Assembly: GCF_003369915.1 (NCBI RefSeq)
Contig: NW_022881614.1
Span: 35,710,342 to 35,774,341 of the forward strand
From: Drosophila miranda
Lineage: Eukaryota > Arthropoda > Insecta > Diptera > Drosophilidae
Length of the DNA: 64,000 nt
Reading direction: 5' to 3'
The notes beneath the pieces are model-generated. The model was given only the letters and a program-made list of their open reading frames with translations, was not told the origin of the DNA and ran no database searches. Position numbers and translations under genes: made by a program. Of this stretch, positions 60,222 to 64,000 are shown piece by piece (position 1 is the first letter of the stretch; every line of letters starts with the position of its first letter).

Positions 60222-62296
60222 TAAAACCAAGTTTAAGCGCAGGGGAGTTAGGTTAAGGGAAATTGAAAATATTTGGAGAGGGTAAACTAAGTGCTAGTAA
60301 TGTATCTAAATTTTAGCTATTAATGAATAAATTTATAATGTCTCCTTAAACGTTGATCTTGATTTCTGATACCCAGCCCCTGTAGTAGCGAGCCCTAAAG
60401 AAAAGGGATCATAAAGAATAGAGGAAGATGACAGATTATGACCAAGGAAGGGTGGGCGTGGTCCTTCATTCCAGCTGAGGACGACTTTTGATCCGTTCGT
60501 GTCGCGTGCGTGTGCATATGTGTAAGTGAAGTCTAATGGCCAAAAGTTTTGTTTCTCTCCGGTTCTGGAATTGTACTTGTACATGTCGTTAAGTTTCTTG
60601 CACGCTCTTTTAATATAAAAACAAATATCGTTGGTCTCAGAATAGACAAATAAAAAGAACACCACCCTTTTTCCGACGAGACAGTAGCCGGAATGATAGG
60701 TGGCTGGTCGACCTCTGAGGAAAACATCAGTCCTACTAATCGTTGTCCACAACACGATTAGTAAATAGTTAATAACAAATTCTAGGCAGTTCAAATGGCA
60801 CAAGTCGATTACACTACCAATGGGGGAACAAGTGGGTGGCTAAAGCTTAGTAAGTTCCAATCCGATCTGAGGTGAGATCCCGCTCTGTCGAGGGTTTTGT
60901 ATGTGTATTTGTTTTCGCCTAGACGCTAGTAAGATAAGATTCTTAAGAGCGCAAGTTCTTGGAAAATTTCAACTAGTCAATGTTCAAAATTAATATTCGT
61001 ACGAGTATATCATACTTTAGTTACTAGATGCTGTTTTGCTAACAACAATCAGCGCTGTCCGCGGCTCAGTTCTGTGGCTCAAGTATCAAGTAGTAGTAAT
61101 AAAAAGTTGATTTATCCTTCCGTCTTCCATATATGTAGGTACTTGTGGGTTATGCTACGTATCATCATCGTCGTCATTAATTCGTATTTCGCATTAACTA
61201 TATATATAAAAACATTGCATTTATGTAGGTCAGTTTCGGCTTAGATCATCATTAACGAATCTGTTGTTACAAAAGTATGTATGTAATTCTTCAAGGCAGA
61301 AATTTCGGTCAGTTTCTCCCCCAAATGCGGGCTAAGCTAAGCAAATATACAAAAGCTACTTAGATGTAGTATGTATGTATTGTTTGTTTGTTTTTATGTA
61401 TGTATAGTATGTATTATATAGGTAGTATATCGTATAAGTGTGTGGGTGTGTACATACATTATATATATATATGTATATATACTTTTAATGGTTCCATTAT
61501 TCGCTTAATCGATAGTGTTCTTGATCCGCTCATTAAACATAAATCTTTGTAGCTAAGTATTACTTACAAATGTGTCCGTCTTAAATTAAGATTTAACAAC
61601 AAACATTCACATTCACTTTCATTCGAACACAACACTCATTGAAAACACTCACTCGCTCCTCACTCACTCAATCACTCACATAACCATGGGCAGTAGTCGG
61701 CATTGGTACAGTGCGTGCCATGAGTTCTATTGCGTTCTATTACTTGAATCGCGCCCTCGACGGTGCTTGGCGTTCAGCGTATAATACATATGTATGTATG
61801 TACATATGTGGTTTTTGCAAGTCGTTTAAGGCCGTTATTGGATTTGTGTAGTCTCATATACTCTACGTAATACTCGTAAGTGTACATTTTCTAATTAAGT
61901 TTGTCTATTGGAAGGTCCACAATATATACTATACATATATGCAAGCTTAAGCCTGGCGCTCCGCCCAGTCACCCGTCCACCTGTCACAGTCGGCACGCAC
62001 TTTCCCGGTATTCAATTTGGTTTCCTTCTTCACCTCCTCCTCCTCCTCCTCCGCCACTCAACCACCGAAAGATACATATTTAGCTACTTAAGAACTAATT
62101 TGGAAAAGTTTCTCTAGGTGACCAAAAATATTTTTAAGTATTATTAAACTGCGCTCAAGCATTGAGAGTAAAAAATTCCTTTGTTCTGGGGATTGCTGTT
62201 GGGTCGTGGGGCGGGAGGGGGGCTGGGGGTCCTACACTCGTACAATATGATACAAAAACGTATTGCCTAGATTTAAGCTAATCTGGTCGATTGCCG
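60222..62296. other. non-coding DNA downstream of straightjacket, unit B
   Basis: Counterpart of 52442-54519 with the same microsatellites and a few indels. Probably includes the native straightjacket 3' UTR (minus strand). No gene recognised. Confidence 0.45.
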
Positions 62297-64000
62297 TTAC
62301 AGCCAGCGACTCAGGATGTGGCAGAGCAGTAAGAGGGCGAGGTTCGCATAGAGGGAGCAGGCCTTGCCGCACAGCTTGATGTTGCTCTCCTGGAAAAGGT
62401 AGCGAACTATTAGATATCCATTATATACAATCTCATAGTCCACTCACATTCGCATGCCGACTGATGCAGCTCTGGGGACGCACGCGGTTGAACTCGCGGG
62501 CGTGCTTGTAGCAGGCCAGCGAATCGTTCACCGACAGATGATAGTCGATGGTCTGCGGATTGACCGTTAGCACGAGGGCAGCGTCCCGCGGACAGAGCTG
62601 GTCGACGACCAGTAGTATGAGGTTGCTGAACGGTATGGGCAGGACGACAAATGGCCGCTCGCATGCGTGCGCTGTCATATTGTAGACAACGTTGTCCTTC
62701 TCGTTGTAGAGCGTGTAGAGCTCTCGCTGCATGTCGCAGGACTTGACGCGTGTCCGGTGCAGTGTCAGATAGCGGAGCCAATGCTCCTCGGTCTCCGACT
62801 TTTTGCCATGGCCATTCTGGTGGTGCTCTGGCTCCGGCTCAGTGCCGTTCATGTCGCTGTACATCTCAGCGTAGTGGGCGGACACCCCGGGCGCCAGTTG
62901 CATTAGTTGCACAATATACCACAGCGCCGTATGCAGCAGCCATCTGCTCAGTCGAAGAACATGATAAAGTGGCTGAAAGGGGCAGAAAGTGAGTCAATAT
63001 CGAGTGATACATATATGTATGGATTGTGTATAGGAATCCCAGAGGATGCGCGCCTACCGATAGCAGCATGCTGGAGGCATTGTTGTCGCCCCTGGACTCG
63101 AAGCACACTGCCTGGTAGTCATAGACGAAGACCCGCTTGTAGACGTTCTCCTCCAGCAGACGCTTCATAATCGCCCCATTGACCTCGCCGAAGAATCTGC
63201 CCGTTTCGTGCACTCTTGTCGAGATGATCACATAGCCATTGTTGTCCAGTATATAGCAGTCTTTGTCATCCACGGCACAGGCCTGTAAAGAGGAAGAAAT
63301 CAAGGGCAGATAGATATAGAAAGATCGTGAATGTACACTCACGTTGCCAGTGATATTGTGGAAGAGCTTATAGAGCGCCGAGTGCTGAAACTGGAAGCCC
63401 ACAACGGCCGCCGGTGCGGATTTGCCGCCCTCATTATGGAAGATGGCATGACTGGCAGTTACAAAGATCTCAGAATTGCTTTCTAAATGACAAAGAGACG
63501 ATTTATGTGGAGTCCAAAATATAGCTGTTACCCCCAACATACCGACCGCATCGAAGGGCACGGAGTAGACAAAGCTTTCCGCCCGTACAAAATGTTGGTC
63601 CACGGCGCGCTTGTACCAGATCTCATCGATGGCGCGTTTGTTTTTCTGGCTGAAGGTCTCACTGCAAAAAAGAAGTCCTTACATATGTATGTTTATCTGT
63701 AGTTAGAGTGGTAGTAATCTTACCCGACACTTGGCTCCTCGGCCAAGTTGAACTCGTGCCAGCGTGTGAGGCCGCTGTGGGTGGCCAGGAAGGCGACGGT
63801 GACGCCAAAACGCTGCTTGAATTCGTTTCTAAGCCAACAGATAGAAAGGTTACATTAGAGACTTGTTCGAGGCAGGGTATATATGTATTTTATGACTAAT
63901 TATAAGGAAATACTGAAGTATACTGTAGTATTCGTTTACCTTGGCAGCAAACCCATTAGAACGGCTATTGGGCTTGATGCGCTTGTGCTAGATTTGTGAA
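62297..64000 (-). CDS. stj: straightjacket, voltage-gated Ca2+ channel alpha2-delta subunit (C-terminal part)
   Basis: Seven exons on the minus strand, running off the window at the 5' side: 63940-64000 (partial), 63724-63828, 63543-63661, 63343-63482, 63058-63282, 62448-62972 and 62297-62389, stop TAA at 62297-62299. All GT-AG junctions keep phase. The segments RWHEFNLAEE, IDEIWYKRAVD and SFVYSVPFDAV are typical of the VGCC alpha2 region after the VWA/Cache domains. Many Cys and N-glycosylation sites (NITGN, NMTAH) fit the extracellular delta part. The last exon encodes a hydrophobic tail (LYANLALLLLCHILSRWL) for membrane or GPI attachment. The protein is extracellular, promotes channel trafficking and supports synaptic release. 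Ortholog choice rests on family plus fl(2)d neighbourhood. Confidence 0.85.

Larger units (their letters stand above)
55261..62995. repeat. tandem segmental duplication, unit B
   Basis: Second copy of 47717-55252. It continues without a break into the remaining straightjacket exons, so this unit keeps the native gene end. Confidence 0.92.

Noticed and set aside
60333-60803. 156-residue minus-strand frame, also present in unit A
   Set aside because: Frame ends differ between the two units and no motif is visible; likely chance.
63940-64000. Treating stj as damaged like its neighbours
   Set aside because: All visible exons keep phase and are open; only the detached unit A copy is broken.

Overview
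This is Drosophila nuclear DNA, most likely from the obscura group. Coding exons are split by short GT-AG introns. Five or six host genes are recognisable, and the rest is dense transposable-element sequence. The commonest repeat is a ~1.1 kb non-coding SGM/ISY/DINE-1-type (Helitron-like) element, of which I count ten copies. The host genes I recognise (Synaptogyrin, a Ly6 gene like CG6329, fl(2)d, straightjacket, papain-like cysteine peptidases) are, as I remember, all on D. melanogaster 2R (Muller element C). Several are damaged: frameshifts, nonsense codons, orphan exons and partial duplications. Muller C content, ISY-like repeats and decay together suggest, but do not prove, a non-recombining copy such as the D. 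miranda neo-Y.

Layout. 1-2267 (-): decayed intron-containing gene. 2409-2426: paired DRE sites. 2955-4471 (+): intact Synaptogyrin. ~5487-8995 (-): truncated, multiply broken copia. 9034-11668 (-): cathepsin L-like gene with a frameshift and an SGM element in its intron. ~9831-22309: inverted duplication. Two oppositely oriented copies of the cathepsin 5' exon and its upstream DNA are bounded by SGM elements and face each other across a non-LTR (R1-clade-like) retrotransposon at 13831-18274. 22310-23378: another SGM element head-to-tail with its neighbour. 24727-25797 (+): papain-fold pseudoprotease. 28017-28717 (-): Ly6/GPI protein. 32431-32940 (-): small basic protein. 34374-38083 (+): fl(2)d with a C-terminal frameshift. 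40003-41129: SGM element.

41918-50165 holds a BEL/Pao LTR retrotransposon with an env-like gene, inactivated by stops and frameshifts; its 3' LTR is cut off by an SGM element. A ~7.5 kb tandem duplication follows: 47717-55252 is repeated as 55261-~63000. Each unit carries the integrase tail, env, partial LTR, two SGM elements, non-coding DNA and the last two exons of straightjacket (an alpha2-delta calcium-channel subunit, minus strand). Only the second unit joins the rest of straightjacket, which runs off the right edge.

The main story is structural. SGM elements sit at the edges of an inverted duplication and at the LTR truncation, and several look chimeric, so ectopic recombination between them probably reshaped the locus. 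No RNA genes, CRISPR arrays or prokaryotic features were seen.
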